Shown here: piece after piece, positions 4,844 to 5,661 of the stretch | How the letters are laid out: each line of letters opens with the position of its first letter | How positions within the stretch are numbered: the stretch's first letter is position 1 | DNA from: Patescibacteria group bacterium | GTDB lineage: Bacteria; Patescibacteriota; Microgenomatia; UBA1406; GWC2-37-13 | NCBI GenBank assembly: GCA_943356515.1 | Contig: CALRFM010000073.1 | Span: 1-5,661, forward strand | DNA length: 5,661 bases | Direction: 5' to 3' | Notes under the pieces: generated by a model | What the model was told of the DNA's origin: nothing | What the model saw: only the letters and a program-made list of their open reading frames with translations | Databases searched by the model: none | Position numbers and translations under genes: made by a program

Positions 4844-5251
4844 GTGTTAGCACCAAAAAAACAAAAATTTAGAAAACAATTCAGAGGTATCTGGAAAAAG
4901 ATTGCCACCAAGGGTAACACGTTGAATTATGGAACTTTTGGACTCAAATCACTTGATTCCGGATGGGTGAAAGATAGACAAATAGAAGCATGCAGAGTAG
5001 TGTTAGCTCGTGCAACACGGAAAGAGGGGAAATTTTGGATTCGCATTTTTCCAGATCGACCATATACTAAGAAACCACCAGAAGTAACTATGGGAGCAGG
5101 TAAAGGAGATGTTGCATATTTTGTAGCATCAGTAGCACCGGGTCGAGTTCTTTTTGAACTAGACGGCATGACCTATGAAACAGCAAAAGCTGTGTTTAAA
5201 AATGTATCAGCAAAGTTGTCTATACAAGCAAAAATGGTACAAAAACTATAA
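4844..5251 (+). CDS. rplP: 50S ribosomal protein L16, GTG start
   Basis: L16 lies near the A-site and P-site tRNA elbows and completes large-subunit maturation. The 135-residue product shows the N-terminal MLAPKKQKFRKQFRG (1-15), YGTFGLKSLDSGW (29-41), RQIEACRVVLAR (45-56), GKFWIRIFPDRPYTKKP (62-78), GAGKGDVAYFVASVAPGRVL (84-103) and FELDG (104-108). The GTG at 4844 is chosen because it places M-L-x-P-K exactly as in the family; an in-frame TGA lies 9 nt further upstream (4832-4834) and no ATG is available. It is the only non-ATG start seen. The position of the hydroxylated E. coli Arg81 (RMGKGKG) is Thr82 here (TMGAGKG). There is no clear Shine-Dalgarno sequence. Confidence 0.96.
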   Translation: MLAPKKQKFRKQFRGIWKKIATKGNTLNYGTFGLKSLDSGWVKDRQIEACRVVLARATRKEGKFWIRIFPDRPYTKKPPEVTMGAGKGDVAYFVASVAPGRVLFELDGMTYETAKAVFKNVSAKLSIQAKMVQKL

Positions 5252-5252
5252 T

Positions 5253-5459
5253 ATGAAAAAAATAATATCAGAATACACCGACAAAGAAGCAGGAGAGTTA
5301 GAAAAAAACTTGAGTGTATTACGACATGAAATTGCTCAACTATCGTTAGAAAAAGGAGTTAAGCCTCATAAAGATAGTAATGCAATAGGCAAGAAAAAAA
5401 GAAATGTAGCAATGTTGCTCACTATTATGCAACAGAAGAAGTTAGGAATTACCAAATAA
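5253..5459 (+). CDS. rpmC: 50S ribosomal protein L29
   Basis: L29 is a small helical hairpin protein next to L23 near the exit tunnel. The 68-residue product has two predicted helices: EAGELEKNLSVLRHEIAQLS (13-32) and, after a KPHKDSNAIGKKKR turn, NVAMLLTIMQQKKLG. These match the usual L29 pattern of a leucine- and glutamate-rich helix followed by KRxVAxLLT. The open frame extends upstream into rplP, but the ATG at 5253 is preferred because it gives the normal length, lies 1 nt after the rplP stop in the TAATATG arrangement seen at other junctions, and removes a non-conserved leader. Similarity is weaker than for its neighbours, as expected for this short family, but context is decisive. Confidence 0.94.
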   Translation: MKKIISEYTDKEAGELEKNLSVLRHEIAQLSLEKGVKPHKDSNAIGKKKRNVAMLLTIMQQKKLGITK

Positions 5460-5460
5460 T

Positions 5461-5661
5461 ATGAAAAAAACATTTCAAGGCGTGGTTGTTTCAACCAGCA
5501 TGACAAAAACTGTTGTTGTTGAAGTAGAGCGCAAATATCGTCACAAATTGTATCAAAAAGTCATCAAGAGAAATAAGAGATTTAATGTACATAATGACCT
5601 TGAAGGTATTGTTATCGGAGACACAGTCATAATGCAAGAGACCCGACCATTATCTAAAACC
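5461..5661 (+). CDS. rpsQ: 30S ribosomal protein S17, 3'-truncated by the window edge
   Basis: S17 is a primary 16S rRNA-binding protein of the OB-fold type in the 30S body. The 67 residues present contain FQGVVVSTSMTKTVVVEVER (5-24), RHKLYQKVIKRNKRFNVHND (27-46), IVIGDTVIMQETRPLSKT (50-67). These are the diagnostic beta strands and the ETRPLSKTK motif, cut just before its final residues. Roughly 10-20 C-terminal residues should lie beyond the window. The ATG at 5461 is 1 nt after the rpmC stop. A weak AGGA (about 13 nt upstream, inside rpmC) is the nearest thing to a Shine-Dalgarno sequence but is too far away to be convincing. Confidence 0.97.
   Translation, partial: MKKTFQGVVVSTSMTKTVVVEVERKYRHKLYQKVIKRNKRFNVHNDLEGIVIGDTVIMQETRPLSKT

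Noticed and set aside
589..5169. Numerous minus-strand open frames of 60-133 codons opposite the ribosomal genes
   Set aside because: Each lies opposite or across a strongly conserved plus-strand gene, none resembles a known family, and their compositions (Cys-, His- and Ser-rich) are typical of antisense shadows.
5175..5252. Longer L29 start 26 codons upstream, inside rplP
   Set aside because: It would overlap conserved L16 codons in another frame and add a non-conserved leader; the ATG at 5253 gives normal L29 length and the usual junction.
1..5661. CRISPR array, insertion sequence, tRNA or phage element
   Set aside because: No repeated spacer-type units, transposase motifs, terminal inverted repeats or tRNA-like cloverleaf are visible; the window is an ordinary ribosomal protein cluster apart from its leader and the missing rpsS.

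Overview
The window is one co-directional stretch of a bacterial str/S10-type ribosomal protein cluster, all on the plus strand. In order it carries the 3' two thirds of tuf (EF-Tu), then rpsJ (S10), rplC (L3), rplD (L4), rplW (L23), rplB (L2), rplV (L22), rpsC (S3), rplP (L16), rpmC (L29) and the 5' part of rpsQ (S17). All are recognisable from conserved protein segments. Both edge genes are cut by the window.

The organism is bacterial (EF-Tu, S10-L3-L4-L23-L2-L22-S3-L16-L29-S17 order), moderately AT-rich, and uses the standard stops (nine TAA and one TGA, with no TGA inside a gene, so not the UGA=Gly code). Almost no start codon has a Shine-Dalgarno sequence, genes are packed with gaps of about 1-14 nt, and Arg is mostly encoded by CGA even in tuf and rplB. 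Several proteins diverge from textbook forms (short L2 N-terminus, extended L4, altered S3 helix). Together these suggest a Patescibacteria/CPR-type genome, perhaps a parcubacterium. This is an inference; no 16S rRNA is present.

Layout: tuf ends at 781, followed by a GC-rich hairpin (798-819) and rpsJ (837-1145). The 159-nt rpsJ-rplC gap is the only substantial non-coding region and the most interesting part. It holds a strong sigma70-like promoter (TTGAAC-17-TATAAT), an 11-codon mini-ORF, and an intrinsic terminator with nine T. The 5' half of that terminator can also pair perfectly over 8 bp with either of two upstream segments. This looks like a transcription attenuator controlling rplC and everything downstream, analogous in position and logic (not in sequence) to the L4-regulated S10 leader of enterobacteria. 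From 1305 to the right edge the genes are nearly contiguous and are probably one polycistronic unit supplying both subunits.

The clearest gene-content anomaly is the absence of rpsS (S19), which normally sits between rplB and rplV. Here those two genes are 1 nt apart.
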